From Bacteroidales bacterium (GTDB lineage: Bacteria; Bacteroidota; Bacteroidia; Bacteroidales; Tenuifilaceae): a DNA stretch of 34,558 nt. Positions within the stretch are counted from its first letter, which is position 1. Each line of letters begins with the position of its first letter. The position numbers were made by a program, and so were the translations under genes. The stretch is taken from positions 1 through 34,558 of the forward strand of contig RPRQ01000048.1 of assembly GCA_003818205.1 (NCBI GenBank). Reading direction: 5' to 3'. Shown one piece after another: positions 16,908 through 25,496 of this stretch. A model generated the notes under the pieces. The model did no database searches. It had not been told where the DNA came from and saw nothing but the letters and a program-made list of their open reading frames with translations.

Positions 16908-16932
16908 AAAAAGGGGCTAAAAGCCCCTTTTT
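16908..16932. terminator. Bidirectional intrinsic terminator
   Basis: The stem AAAAAGGGGC / GCCCCTTTTT with a 5-base loop gives a T run on both strands. It lies 11 bases after the ABC gene stop and 18 bases beyond the siaC stop on the other strand, so it can end both convergent units. Confidence 0.9.
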
Positions 16933-16950
16933 ATTTATAGAGATAGCCAA

Positions 16951-17331
16951 TTAATCAACGATTTGAATCATTTTGAAAGGAACCTTAATGATCGATTCGT
17001 AATCTTCTCCTGCCTCAAGCATATCCTCGTCATCCTCCTCGTAGTACCAATTGATGATTACATCCTTTTGGTTCTTTTTAAGATTCTCAAGTTTTTTAAA
17101 AACATCGAGAATGCACTTAGATGAGCTGGTATTAAAGTATTCAAGCTGTACATTAACAACTGTTTTGGCTGCGGGTCCCTGGTTGTATTCCTCAAGCCAA
17201 TCAACAATTGGCTTATAGAACTCGATAGAGTTCTCAGGAATTGACCGACCCTTAATCTCAATTACGCCAGATGTAGGGTTCATGGTTACGGTTGGCGTTT
17301 TAGGAGTTCCCTCAATATTTATCAATTCCAT
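16951..17331 (-). CDS. siaC: SiaC-family (DUF1987) regulatory phosphoprotein
   Basis: The protein has 126 residues, cytoplasmic. The whole-length family pattern is visible: TPTVTMNPTSGVIEIKGRSIPENSIEFY, VDWLEEY, then LEYFNTSSSKCILDVF and the acidic WYYEEDDEDMLEAGEDY. In Pseudomonas aeruginosa SiaC the Thr phosphorylated by SiaB is Thr68; here the Thr of YFNTSSSK is also residue 68, so the phospho-site appears kept. Unphosphorylated SiaC there activates a diguanylate cyclase (SiaD). No cyclase and no SiaA phosphatase are encoded in this window, so the output is unknown. It follows siaB by 14 bases in a two-gene unit. Confidence 0.9.
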   Translation of the reverse strand: MELINIEGTPKTPTVTMNPTSGVIEIKGRSIPENSIEFYKPIVDWLEEYNQGPAAKTVVNVQLEYFNTSSSKCILDVFKKLENLKKNQKDVIINWYYEEDDEDMLEAGEDYESIIKVPFKMIQIVD

Positions 17332-17345
17332 AGCATTAATAGTCT

Positions 17346-17924
17346 TTATTCTTTCTCGTTAATAAATACGTTCAGATTAAAAAAGTCAAATTCTGTATTG
17401 TAATGATAAAATTTATAATCTAACTTATTTCCTGTTTTTCTCGCAATATCAATCAATCCGAGTCCACCACCACCTTTCGCAGAAAACGATTGATTATTGA
17501 GAACAAATTTATAAAAATCTTTTAACTCTTCTTTCGAAAGAGAGTTAATCTTATCAATTTTTTCTTTTAAAATTATTGATTTGTCAGTACGAATAAAATT
17601 CCCCGTTGAAATCCTAAAAACCTGATCCTTTTTCGAAAGCACAAATGCCCCAAAATTGGATTCAGATCCTCCCATTCCATTAATAGCATCAACATGATGG
17701 AAAAGATTTTGTAAACTTTCAACCAATACGTTATAGAGCTTCTTCTTTACCCCAGTTTGCTCGGATGCTTCTTCGAGTTTAGACTCGATTAGGCTCAAAG
17801 TATTGGAAATAACTTCAGCGCTGATAGCTCCTTTATAAGCAACAATCACCTCGCCCTGATTCATCCGATCATAACAGTCGTTCAAGAAAAAACTCATTGA
17901 GGAGCCTATTTTACTCTGATACAA
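17346..17924 (-). CDS. siaB: SiaB-family (DUF6272) protein kinase
   Basis: The protein has 192 residues and resembles GHKL-type Ser/Thr kinases. Visible marks are an N-box-like helix VLVESLQNLFHH (about 67-77, with Glu69 and Asn73) and the glycine-rich lid/ATP loop GGGGLGLIDIARK from 151. By family knowledge it phosphorylates SiaC, encoded next to it. The start is uncertain: TTG at 17924 gives 192 residues, while an ATG at 17897 gives 183 (MSFFLNDCYDRMNQGE) and is just as plausible. A good -7 box lies at 17951-17958, giving a short leader for either start. The paired gene order kinase-substrate supports the assignment. Confidence 0.87.
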   Translation of the reverse strand: MYQSKIGSSMSFFLNDCYDRMNQGEVIVAYKGAISAEVISNTLSLIESKLEEASEQTGVKKKLYNVLVESLQNLFHHVDAINGMGGSESNFGAFVLSKKDQVFRISTGNFIRTDKSIILKEKIDKINSLSKEELKDFYKFVLNNQSFSAKGGGGLGLIDIARKTGNKLDYKFYHYNTEFDFFNLNVFINEKE

Positions 17925-17950
17925 ATTGACTATTCTTCTTTATACCAAAA

Positions 17951-17958
17951 CAAATATA
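17951..17958 (-). promoter_or_regulatory. Likely -7 box for siaB-siaC
   Basis: On the minus strand TATATTTG matches the Bacteroidota -7 consensus TAnnTTTG exactly, about 27 bases before the TTG start of siaB. I see no clear -33 TTTG at the usual distance, so this is a moderate call. Confidence 0.5.
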
Positions 17959-18068
17959 GAAAAAAATAAATTACCCACCGATATTAATAATCTGGTTTTT
18001 ATAAAATTAATAGTAAAAAAATAAAAACTAGTATTTCGAAAATGGTAACCATTCACCACGGAGACACG

Positions 18069-18088
18069 CCTGCCTGCCGGTAGGCAGG
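18069..18088. repeat. 20-base dispersed palindrome, copy 3
   Basis: CCTGCCTGCCGGTAGGCAGG, identical to copy 1 at 10060-10079. Confidence 0.8.
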
Positions 18089-18223
18089 GAGAACACGGAG
18101 ATTTTTTCTATTTACTAGTTAGACTTATCGATTGTTTCGTTCTTTTCCATCAATGAAAAACCTTAAATTAAACGTTTAAGATTTTGTTAATAGCAACTAT
18201 ATTTATAAACATTCTCTGTGTTC

Positions 18224-18243
18224 CCTGCCTACCGGCAGGCAGG
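18224..18243. repeat. 20-base dispersed palindrome, copy 4
   Basis: CCTGCCTACCGGCAGGCAGG, the exact reverse complement of copies 1 and 3, followed by a degenerate extra unit (CGGTAGGC). Confidence 0.8.
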
Positions 18244-18347
18244 CGGTAGGCAAAAGTAAAAAAAAGATAGACTCGTCTGAACTTCGTGTCTTGGTGACTT
18301 TGTAGCAAAATTTCATTCTGCAATTTGCTAAAACACAACCAAAATAT

Positions 18348-19511
18348 TTAAACTCTCGTTTTTTTAATTATCTCCTTGGGCGAACCCTTATACATTGAAT
18401 ACTGGTGATATTTACACTCCAAGGCTCCGTTAGCTAGGGCTATTGCTCTCGAAGGTCGTAGTCCAAAACTTCTAAGCGCATCAACATTATTGCTTATAAG
18501 CCAAACATCGTACCCTGAGTAACGTTGCTTAAAGCAATCGCCCAGCTGCCGATAAAAGCTTTCGATCTGCTCCTTCTTCAACCGTTCTCCATATGGAGGG
18601 TTGGTAACCACAATACCCTTTCCCTTGGGCGGATCAAATTCGAAGACTGAGCGTGTACTTATCTCTATTTTCTTCTGAAGACCTGCATTACGAATATTCT
18701 CAACCGAGGTTTCAATGGCTTTCTTCGATATATCGCTTCCGATGATTGAGAACTTAAACTCTCGTTCCATGCTCTCATCATTGTAAACCTGCTGAAGAAG
18801 CTCCTCATCGAAATCGACCCAATTCTCGAAGCCGAAGTGCTTACGGAAAATTCCAGGAGGAATGCCATGGGCAATTAAACCCGCTTCTATGAGTATGGTT
18901 CCCGAACCACACATGGGATCGATAAAATCGCTTTGACCCTTCCAACCCGATAAGAGAATCATTCCTGCGGCTAATACTTCATTAATCGGAGAGGCATCAT
19001 GTGTTTGCCTATATCCTCTACGGTGCAGCGATTCGCCAGAAGAATCCAATGAAATGGTGCACTCTTCGTCAACCACATGTATATGTACTCGAATCTGCGG
19101 ATTTTGAGGATCGACGAATGGTCGCTTTCCGGTTTTCTCACGGAAATGATCAGCGATTGCGTCCTTCAGCTTTAAAGCGATATACCTTGAATGGTTAAAT
19201 ACATCGGAGGTAACTACGCTATCAACCGCATATTTCTGTGAGATGTTCATTAGGCTCGACCAGTCAAACTTTTTTGCCTGACCATAGAGCTCGTCCTCGG
19301 TTCGAGCCTTAAAGGTGTAAATGGGTTTAAGAATTCGTAATGCCGTACGTAATTGGATATTAGCCTTATACAGCATCTCCTTATTCCCCTTAAATGAAAC
19401 CGATTTAAGGGCTACATTCACCTCTTCTGCGCCAATTGACCTCAGCTCTTCAGCCAGAACATCCTCCAACCCTTGCTGGGTCTTGGCAATCATCTCGAAC
19501 TTCTCTACCAT
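18348..19511 (-). CDS. THUMP-domain class I SAM-dependent RNA methyltransferase (RlmL-N/YpsC-like)
   Basis: The protein has 387 residues. The N-terminal half (about 5-155) is the ferredoxin-like plus THUMP RNA-binding part (GLEDVLAEELRSIGAEEV; SLDSSGESLHRRGYR closes it). The C-terminal half is a Rossmann methyltransferase with the SAM-binding DPMCGSGT at 198-205 and catalytic NPPYGER from 304, a motif for base-amino N-methylation. The best family match is the N2-guanine methyltransferase corresponding to the N-terminal enzyme of E. coli RlmL (23S rRNA G2445); the second RlmK part is absent, as is usual outside gamma-proteobacteria. It lies 50 bases downstream of the RNA helicase gene, consistent with a shared role in ribosome maturation. 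Confidence 0.9.
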   Translation of the reverse strand: MVEKFEMIAKTQQGLEDVLAEELRSIGAEEVNVALKSVSFKGNKEMLYKANIQLRTALRILKPIYTFKARTEDELYGQAKKFDWSSLMNISQKYAVDSVVTSDVFNHSRYIALKLKDAIADHFREKTGKRPFVDPQNPQIRVHIHVVDEECTISLDSSGESLHRRGYRQTHDASPINEVLAAGMILLSGWKGQSDFIDPMCGSGTILIEAGLIAHGIPPGIFRKHFGFENWVDFDEELLQQVYNDESMEREFKFSIIGSDISKKAIETSVENIRNAGLQKKIEISTRSVFEFDPPKGKGIVVTNPPYGERLKKEQIESFYRQLGDCFKQRYSGYDVWLISNNVDALRSFGLRPSRAIALANGALECKYHQYSMYKGSPKEIIKKTRV

Positions 19512-19561
19512 CCTTTAAAAGTTTGAAAATTGAATTTTACAATAGATGAAATAAACTTCAT

Positions 19562-21136
19562 TTACTTTGGTTTCGCTTTGGTAACCAATGGTTTACCACC
19601 AGCTCTTCGGCTCGAAAAAGCATTCAATATTATCTCAGCATCCTCAAATGGAACGGTAATGAACGAGAAGTCATCGTGCACGCTAATATCATCAATCTTA
19701 TTGTCGGGGATTTTAACCTCCTTACGGATAAAATCCGATATTTTACGAGGAGTCATTCCATCCTTACGGCCTAACGCCACAAATAACCTAGAGGTTCCTG
19801 TTGCGTCAACCTTAAAGGTACGTACCTCAGAATAGTTTTTAATATCAAGCTGAGATTTGAACGATAAGCGAAGTAACGAAGCAAGAGCAACTTCAGGGCT
19901 ATTTATCTCAAGCAAATCCTCTGCCATACCAAGGTATTCATCGTATGACCCTTTCTTGATAATTTCGGCAATCTCAATTTTAATTCGTTCTCTTTTTACG
20001 GCAACGATATCTTCGGCCGCAGGAAGAATCTCTTTTCGAATCTTTGATTTAGTGATCTTCTCTACAAACATCAGCTTTCGTGATTCCTCCCTTGTAACAA
20101 AGGTAATGGCAGTACCCTGCTTCCCTGCTCTTCCAGTACGCCCAATTCGATGAATGTAGGATTCTGCATCCTGCGGAAGGCTCATGTTGATAACATGAGT
20201 TAAATCAACAATATCGATACCCCTTGCTGCAACATCGGTTGCAATAAGAATGTTGATATGTTTATTTCGAAACTTTAACAAGGTTTTTTCACGCTGAGCC
20301 TGAGATATATCGCCATGCAATCCTTCTACAGAATATCCACGTTCCAATAATTTTGAGGTTGTAGTATCAACAGCAACCCTAGTTCTACAGAAAACTAACC
20401 CGTAAAATTCGGGTTCAATATCGATAATGCGGGTAAGCGCATCGAATTTGTCGGCATCACGAACCTCAAAGTAAATTTGATCGGTTAGGCTAGTTGTGGG
20501 CTGAGAACGATCTACCTCTAACTTTTTAGTATTAACCATATACTTCTTCGACAGCTTCGCAATCCGATCTGGCATTGTTGCTGAAAAAAGAAGTGTACGC
20601 TTTTCTTTTGGTGTAAAGTCGAGGATGGCCTCGATGTCATCGATAAAGCCCATATTCAGCATTTCATCAGCTTCGTCGAGAACAAACCAGGATATTTTAT
20701 CCAGTTTAAGATCGCCTCTATCCAATAAATCCTGAACTCGTCCAGGTGTTCCAACAACAAGGTCAACCCCTTTGCGTAGTCTTCGCTGTTGCTCTGAAAT
20801 TGATTGTCCTCCATAAACGGTTGAAACAGAGATTCTGTTTCCAGCCAACGAAATAATTTCGTCAGAGACCTGTAGGGCAAGTTCACGCGTAGGTACTAAT
20901 ACTAGCCCTTGAACAAAGCCACTTCCTCCCTTAATCTTCTCGATCATAGGTAGCCCAAATGCCGCAGTTTTTCCAGTTCCAGTTTGAGCCTGAGCAATAA
21001 TATCGCCCTCTTCATTTAAAAGGACAGGTATTGTCATGCGCTGGATTGGAGAGGGTAGTTCAAAACCCTTTTTTTCGATAGCAGCCAAAGATTGGTCCGA
21101 AAGACCAAGCTGCTTAAACTCTGAAAGATGTTCCAT
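19562..21136 (-). CDS. DEAD-box ATP-dependent RNA helicase with DbpA-type RNA-binding domain
   Basis: The protein has 524 residues. The two RecA-like domains carry a Q-motif (LPSPIQRMTIP), motif I AQTGTGKT at 50-57, PTRELALQV, motif II DEAD at 154-157, motif III SAT at 185-187, and HRIGRTGRAGK near 326. A basic linker leads to a C-terminal RRM-like DbpA domain at about 445-517 (TSRLFVALGRKDGMTPRKISDFI). This architecture is that of DeaD/CsdA and DbpA helicases, which remodel rRNA during ribosome assembly and are often cold-induced. I give no symbol because DeaD and DbpA cannot be told apart by eye. A 20-base palindrome stands 17 bases before its start. Confidence 0.92.
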   Translation of the reverse strand: MEHLSEFKQLGLSDQSLAAIEKKGFELPSPIQRMTIPVLLNEEGDIIAQAQTGTGKTAAFGLPMIEKIKGGSGFVQGLVLVPTRELALQVSDEIISLAGNRISVSTVYGGQSISEQQRRLRKGVDLVVGTPGRVQDLLDRGDLKLDKISWFVLDEADEMLNMGFIDDIEAILDFTPKEKRTLLFSATMPDRIAKLSKKYMVNTKKLEVDRSQPTTSLTDQIYFEVRDADKFDALTRIIDIEPEFYGLVFCRTRVAVDTTTSKLLERGYSVEGLHGDISQAQREKTLLKFRNKHINILIATDVAARGIDIVDLTHVINMSLPQDAESYIHRIGRTGRAGKQGTAITFVTREESRKLMFVEKITKSKIRKEILPAAEDIVAVKRERIKIEIAEIIKKGSYDEYLGMAEDLLEINSPEVALASLLRLSFKSQLDIKNYSEVRTFKVDATGTSRLFVALGRKDGMTPRKISDFIRKEVKIPDNKIDDISVHDDFSFITVPFEDAEIILNAFSSRRAGGKPLVTKAKPK

Positions 21137-21152
21137 TTACAATAGGTATATA

Positions 21153-21172
21153 TGACCCAAACCTTTGGGTCA
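21153..21172. promoter_or_regulatory. Perfect palindrome in the helicase leader
   Basis: TGACCCAAA-CC-TTTGGGTCA, with 9-base perfect arms. It lies 16 bases upstream of the helicase ATG and 35 bases after the protease stop on the same strand. There is no T run after it on the minus strand (TATATACC follows), so it is not a good terminator. It may be a leader hairpin or operator. Confidence 0.5.
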
Positions 21173-21207
21173 ATCATTAATTAAAAAAGACATAACCTAA
21201 TAAGCCG

Positions 21208-22803
21208 CTATTCTTTTACTAGGTACTTATAGTTATCCCAACTATTTAGTATTTCTATTGCTTTGAGAAAAGCATTATTATCCTGATTGATTATCTCGAA
21301 GTATTTGCTATTGGTGTATATCGACTGTGATATAAGCCCTTTCAGCTGTTTCTTTATCTCTCGCTTTGAAACGGACAATCCGGCTTCATCCCTTTTGATC
21401 TTACGGGTTTCGCCAAGAGCAACCAGCTCCTCAATCATCTGATCGCTTACCTCAAATTTTTTATTATACTTTTCAAACTTGGGGTAATCCTTAATCATCT
21501 GATCTCTGTTTTTATCGAGCCACAATAGGTAATACTGATTTAAGACAGCGGCTCTAACGAGTCTTCCGTAATATTCGGAATAATCAGCAGTATCGAGCGG
21601 GACAAAAATATCGGGTATAATACCCCCGCCACCGTAAACTGTTTTACCCTTTAAAAGAGTTTTGTATTTAAGGTTTTCAGGGAGTTTGATGCTATCCATC
21701 GAGAAAAATTCGCCCTTGTTATAGCGATCATTTATATCATCGTAGTATTTATCAATACTACCATTGTTGTATGGTTTTTGAATTGCTCTTCCGGTAGGTG
21801 TGTGATAACGGGCTATGGTAAGACGAATCATCGAGCCATCGGGTAACGGCATCTGATTCTGTACTAATCCTTTACCAAATGACCTACGACCAACGATTAT
21901 CCCCCTATCCCAATCCTGAATTGCGCCCGAAAGGATTTCGCTGGCTGAAGCGGATCCCTCGTCGATCAGAATTACCAAATGGGCCTTTTCGAGTTCACCC
22001 CTTGAGGTTGAAACAAAGTCGGTTCGTGGGGTTGCTCTACCCTCGGTATAGACGATAAGTTTTCCGTTATCCAAAAACTGATCTGCTAGCTCAATGGGTG
22101 TATTGAGCATTCCACCACCATTCCCTCGAAGATCAAGTATTAGGTCTTTCATCTTCTGCTGCTTAAGCTCCTTAACAGCATCGTTGAATTCCTGCTCGGT
22201 GGTTTGTGCAAACCGGCTTAGCTTGATATATCCTATTTTTGAATCGATCATGTAAGAAGCATCAATGCTGAAGATTGGAATTTTATCGCGGGTAACGGTA
22301 AAATCGAGCAATTGGCTCTGCGCTTTTCTTTTTACCTGAATATTTACCTTGGTCCCTTTAGGTCCTCTTAAATACTTGAATACATCAGAATTTTTCAATC
22401 CTATTCCTGCAACATTCTTCCCATCGATGTTAATAAACCTATCGCCAGCTAAGATTCCAACTCGTTCTGATGGCCCACCAACAATCGGATTAACAACCAT
22501 TAGGGTATCGTTCATAATATTGAACTCTACGCCAACACCATCGAAGTTCCCCTCTAGGGGTTCGTTCATCGCCCTAACCTCATCTTTTGAGATGTAAACG
22601 GAGTGCGGATCGAGCTTCTCGAGCATACTCACAATGGCCTCGTCAACCATTCGGTTGGGGTTTACGGTATCAACATAATCGCTTGATAAATACTGTAAGA
22701 ATCTCACAAATTTATACGCGCTAAAGCTTGACGATTGCTGCGCTGATGCAGACAAACTGCAAATAAGAGCGAATGATAGTATGAAGTAAATCCTACGAAT
22801 CAT
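21208..22803 (-). CDS. S41-family C-terminal processing peptidase
   Basis: The protein has 531 residues from the ATG at 22803, which begins a signal peptide (MIRRIYFILSFALICSLSASAQ). A longer frame starting with GTG at 22890 would overlap guaA and bury the signal peptide, so I reject it. An N-terminal helical region is followed by a PDZ domain at about 80-165 (FDGVGVEFNIMNDTLMVVNPIVGGPSE, in part). The S41 protease core then has DLRGNGGG, the nucleophile region GSASASE (about 283-289) and the general-base Lys in FGKGLVQ (about 311). It is a Ser-Lys dyad protease that trims C-termini of envelope proteins in the periplasm. The extended C-terminal helical region is usual for Bacteroidota members. 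Confidence 0.92.
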   Translation of the reverse strand: MIRRIYFILSFALICSLSASAQQSSSFSAYKFVRFLQYLSSDYVDTVNPNRMVDEAIVSMLEKLDPHSVYISKDEVRAMNEPLEGNFDGVGVEFNIMNDTLMVVNPIVGGPSERVGILAGDRFINIDGKNVAGIGLKNSDVFKYLRGPKGTKVNIQVKRKAQSQLLDFTVTRDKIPIFSIDASYMIDSKIGYIKLSRFAQTTEQEFNDAVKELKQQKMKDLILDLRGNGGGMLNTPIELADQFLDNGKLIVYTEGRATPRTDFVSTSRGELEKAHLVILIDEGSASASEILSGAIQDWDRGIIVGRRSFGKGLVQNQMPLPDGSMIRLTIARYHTPTGRAIQKPYNNGSIDKYYDDINDRYNKGEFFSMDSIKLPENLKYKTLLKGKTVYGGGGIIPDIFVPLDTADYSEYYGRLVRAAVLNQYYLLWLDKNRDQMIKDYPKFEKYNKKFEVSDQMIEELVALGETRKIKRDEAGLSVSKREIKKQLKGLISQSIYTNSKYFEIINQDNNAFLKAIEILNSWDNYKYLVKE

Positions 22804-22880
22804 TTTATATGATTTTATAGTTTGTAATAATCCAATAGCATAGAATAGTAACGAATAAATCCTTTGATTGTTTATTATAG

Positions 22881-24410
22881 CTATTCCCACTCAATGGTAG
22901 CTGGTGGTTTAGAGCTAACATCATAGACTACCCTATTAATACCTTTTACCTTATTAATAATATCGTTCGAGATTTTGGAGAGAAACTCGTATGGTAATGG
23001 GTACCAATCGGCAGTCATACCATCGGTAGAGGTTACTGCTCGTAAAGCGACAACAAACTCATAGGTACGCTCATCGCCCATTACACCAACTGATTGAATA
23101 GGGAGAAGAATGGTTCCTGCTTGCCAAATCTTATCGTATAATCCAAACTCTTTTAGACCTTGAACATAAATGCTATCTGCATCCTGTAGTAGCTTTACCT
23201 TATCGGGGCTTACTTCACCTAAAATTCGAATTCCTAAACCTGGTCCGGGGAATGGATGGCGACCAAGGATGTTTTGGGGCAAACCTAGCTCTTTACCCAC
23301 TCTTCGGACTTCATCTTTAAAAAGTAAACGTAAAGGTTCAACTATTTTAAGTTTCATCTTTTCGGGTAAACCACCAACATTGTGATGCGATTTAATGGTT
23401 GCCGATGGGCCATTAACCGAAATCGATTCAATAACATCGGGGTAAATCGTACCTTGTCCAAGCCATTTAACATCGGTAATTTTATGCGCCTCAATATCGA
23501 ATACCTCAATGAAGTTTTTACCAATGGCTTTGCGCTTAAGTTCAGGATCTGAAACCCCTTTTAGGTCATTGTAAAACCTTTGGCTTGCATCAACCCCTAT
23601 TACATTTAATCCAAGAGTTTTATAGGACTCCATTACTTGGGCAAACTCATCCTTCCTTAAAAGCCCATTATCGACAAAAATGCAGGTAAGATTCTTCCCT
23701 ATTGCTTTATGAAGTAGAAGCGAAGCAACTGATGAGTCAACCCCTCCTGATAAGCCAAGAACGACCTTATCGTTTCCAAGCTGTAGTTTGAGCTGGTTTA
23801 CCGATTCCTCAACGAACGATGCGGGGGTCCATGTTTGAGAGCAACCACAGATATCGACTACAAAATTCTTTAGCATAATCATCCCCTCAGTGGTATGATA
23901 GACTTCAGGGTGGAACTGAATTCCATAGGTGGTTTCACCTTGCACCTCGAATGCACCTACCTTAACATCTTCGGTACTGGCAGTTATTCTAAAATTTGAA
24001 GGGATTGCTGTAATTGTATCGCCATGCGACATCCAAACCTGTGATTTTTCAGATAAATTCTTGAATAGATTGCACGATTTATCCTCAACCTGAAGTGTAG
24101 CCCTACCATACTCACGGCTCTTGGATGGTTGAACATCTCCCCCATTGGTTAATGAAAGCAGCTGCGCACCGTAACATACCCCTAAAAGAGGGTATTTCCC
24201 TTTAATACCACTTAAATCGGGCTTTGGTGAGTTGGTATCGCGAACAGAGAATGGACTTCCGGATAGGATAACCCCTTTAACACTTGAGTCTAATGCTGGG
24301 TAATGGTTAAATGGGTATATCTCACAATAAACATTCAGCTCACGTACTCTTCGGGCTATCAGCTGTGTGTACTGAGAGCCAAAATCAAGAATAAGTATTT
24401 TTTGATGCAT
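22881..24410 (-). CDS. guaA: GMP synthase (glutamine-hydrolysing)
   Basis: The protein has 509 residues and converts XMP, ATP and glutamine to GMP, the last step of guanine nucleotide synthesis in the cytosol. The N-terminal glutamine amidotransferase has nucleophile Cys79 in GVCYGAQ and its partners His167 and Glu169 in FHPEV. The ATP-pyrophosphatase domain has the P-loop SGGVDSS at 221-227. The C-terminal dimerisation domain ends with the expected KPPATIEWE. All key residues are present and the length is typical. A likely -7 box lies just upstream. The S41 protease gene follows 77 bases downstream. Confidence 0.97.
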   Translation of the reverse strand: MHQKILILDFGSQYTQLIARRVRELNVYCEIYPFNHYPALDSSVKGVILSGSPFSVRDTNSPKPDLSGIKGKYPLLGVCYGAQLLSLTNGGDVQPSKSREYGRATLQVEDKSCNLFKNLSEKSQVWMSHGDTITAIPSNFRITASTEDVKVGAFEVQGETTYGIQFHPEVYHTTEGMIMLKNFVVDICGCSQTWTPASFVEESVNQLKLQLGNDKVVLGLSGGVDSSVASLLLHKAIGKNLTCIFVDNGLLRKDEFAQVMESYKTLGLNVIGVDASQRFYNDLKGVSDPELKRKAIGKNFIEVFDIEAHKITDVKWLGQGTIYPDVIESISVNGPSATIKSHHNVGGLPEKMKLKIVEPLRLLFKDEVRRVGKELGLPQNILGRHPFPGPGLGIRILGEVSPDKVKLLQDADSIYVQGLKEFGLYDKIWQAGTILLPIQSVGVMGDERTYEFVVALRAVTSTDGMTADWYPLPYEFLSKISNDIINKVKGINRVVYDVSSKPPATIEWE

Positions 24411-24431
24411 TTAATAGAACTTTTGAGGTCG

Positions 24432-24439
24432 TAAAGGTA
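24432..24439 (-). promoter_or_regulatory. Candidate -7 box for guaA
   Basis: The minus strand reads TACCTTTA, 7 of 8 to TAnnTTTG, about 21 bases before the guaA ATG. There is no clear -33 element. Confidence 0.35.
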
Positions 24440-24524
24440 GTAAATTAATTGGTTGATAGTTTTTAGTTCACCGTTGATAGTTGTTTTTTCACTTTCGTTA
24501 ACGGTTTTAGGTAATCAAACATCA

Positions 24525-24556
24525 AACCACGGAGACACTGAGAGCACAGAGTAACT
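24525..24556. repeat. CACGGAGACAC-type dispersed repeat, fragment
   Basis: AACCACGGAGACACTGAGAG followed by CACAGAGTAACT. It shares words with 18053-18100 and 11761-11790. Beside it are two copies of GTTGATAGTT (about 24452 and 24473), again of the decayed-repeat type. Confidence 0.5.
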
Positions 24557-24569
24557 TAGATACTCTTCG

Positions 24570-25496
24570 CTATCTTCTGACTATTGGCACTTCGAATACC
24601 TGCCCATCCTCAACGGCAATAGTATTCTCAAAGATTGCTCTCGCCTCGTCCTCTAAAAAGGATACCTTTTTATACCTCGAGGAGAAATGTCCGATAATCA
24701 ACTTTTTTGCACACGATTTAAGCGCAATTGTAGCCGCTTGAACGGAGGTTGAATGGCCTGTTTGCTTTGCCAAGCTCTCATCGGTACTTGCGAAGGTTGC
24801 TTCGTGGTAAAGTAGATCAACATTTTTTATCATCCCAATTAATTTCTCGCTATACATGGTATCGCTGCAATAGGCGTATGAACGGGGTTCGGAAGAGTAA
24901 AAGGTTAGCTCTGCATTAGGAATTATATGTCCATCGGCAGCGGTTAGATCGCTACCATTCCTAATTGCGTTAATCTCGGCTAACGTTAAGGAATACTTCT
25001 CAATCAGCTCCTTTCGAATATTTGGGAATCCCCTCTTTTCTCGAAAGATAAAACCTGTTGATGGTATTTTATGCTTTAAGGGAAGCGATTCAACCGTTAT
25101 TTTTCCATCATCGTATATAACCTGATGCTTATTCGGAGCAATACTATGGAAGACAACCTTGAAATTCAAATCATTCACAAAGAAGTTAATATTGAATAGC
25201 AAATTATTCTCTAGCCCTTTATGTGCATATACATGTAAATCTGACTTTCTGCCGTTCAGGTTAAAGGACGAAATTAACCCAATAAGACCAAGGGTATGAT
25301 CGCCATGAAGGTGGGAAATAAAGATATGGTTGATCTTCATCATCTTTATTCGCAAGCGTCGGAGTTGAATTTGAGTGCCCTCAGCGCAATCGATTAAAAA
25401 TAACCGCTCATGTGCATTGAGCACATGAGCGGATGGAAATCTTGTAGAAGTGGGCAGCGCACTGCTACTTCCAAGAACTGTAACCGAGAATGTCAC
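24570..25496 (-). CDS. rnz: Ribonuclease Z (tRNA 3'-end endonuclease)
   Basis: The protein has 308 residues of the metallo-beta-lactamase superfamily. The zinc motif HLHGDH lies at 62-67, and the later ligands and motifs are visible (GHSTSVQAA, HFSSRYK). Short-form RNase Z features are clear: LGSSSALPTSTRFPSAH at the start and the LIDCAEGTQIQLRR stretch. It cleaves tRNA precursors after the discriminator base. The start codon is GTG at 25496 and the GTGA shares four bases with the stop of the STAS gene, so translation is probably coupled to it. Confidence 0.94.
   Translation of the reverse strand: MTFSVTVLGSSSALPTSTRFPSAHVLNAHERLFLIDCAEGTQIQLRRLRIKMMKINHIFISHLHGDHTLGLIGLISSFNLNGRKSDLHVYAHKGLENNLLFNINFFVNDLNFKVVFHSIAPNKHQVIYDDGKITVESLPLKHKIPSTGFIFREKRGFPNIRKELIEKYSLTLAEINAIRNGSDLTAADGHIIPNAELTFYSSEPRSYAYCSDTMYSEKLIGMIKNVDLLYHEATFASTDESLAKQTGHSTSVQAATIALKSCAKKLIIGHFSSRYKKVSFLEDEARAIFENTIAVEDGQVFEVPIVRR

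Larger units (their letters stand above)
18053..18306. repeat. Composite CACGGAGACAC-type repeat with two inserted palindromes
   Basis: The left end reads TTCACCACGGAGACAC, then palindrome copy 3 (18069-18088), then GAGAACACGGAG. The right part reads TTCTCTGTGTTC, then palindrome copy 4 (18224-18243), and closes with TTCGTGTCTTGGTGACTTTG, an imperfect inverted match of the left end. The palindromes sit inside otherwise continuous repeat words in both halves. A shorter copy of the outer repeat is at 24525-24556. Confidence 0.65.
17925..18347. other. Repeat-filled intergenic region
   Basis: No gene seen. Next to siaB is its promoter region; the rest is occupied by a composite of dispersed repeats (18053-18306) containing two copies of the 20-base palindrome in opposite orientation. 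Confidence 0.55.

Noticed and set aside
10060-18243. CRISPR-like repeats
   Set aside because: The repeated 20-mers are kilobases apart, in both orientations, without regular spacers and with no cas genes.
22804-22890. Longer S41 protease start at GTG 22890
   Set aside because: It overlaps the guaA stop and adds 29 residues before a normal signal peptide starting at the ATG at 22803.
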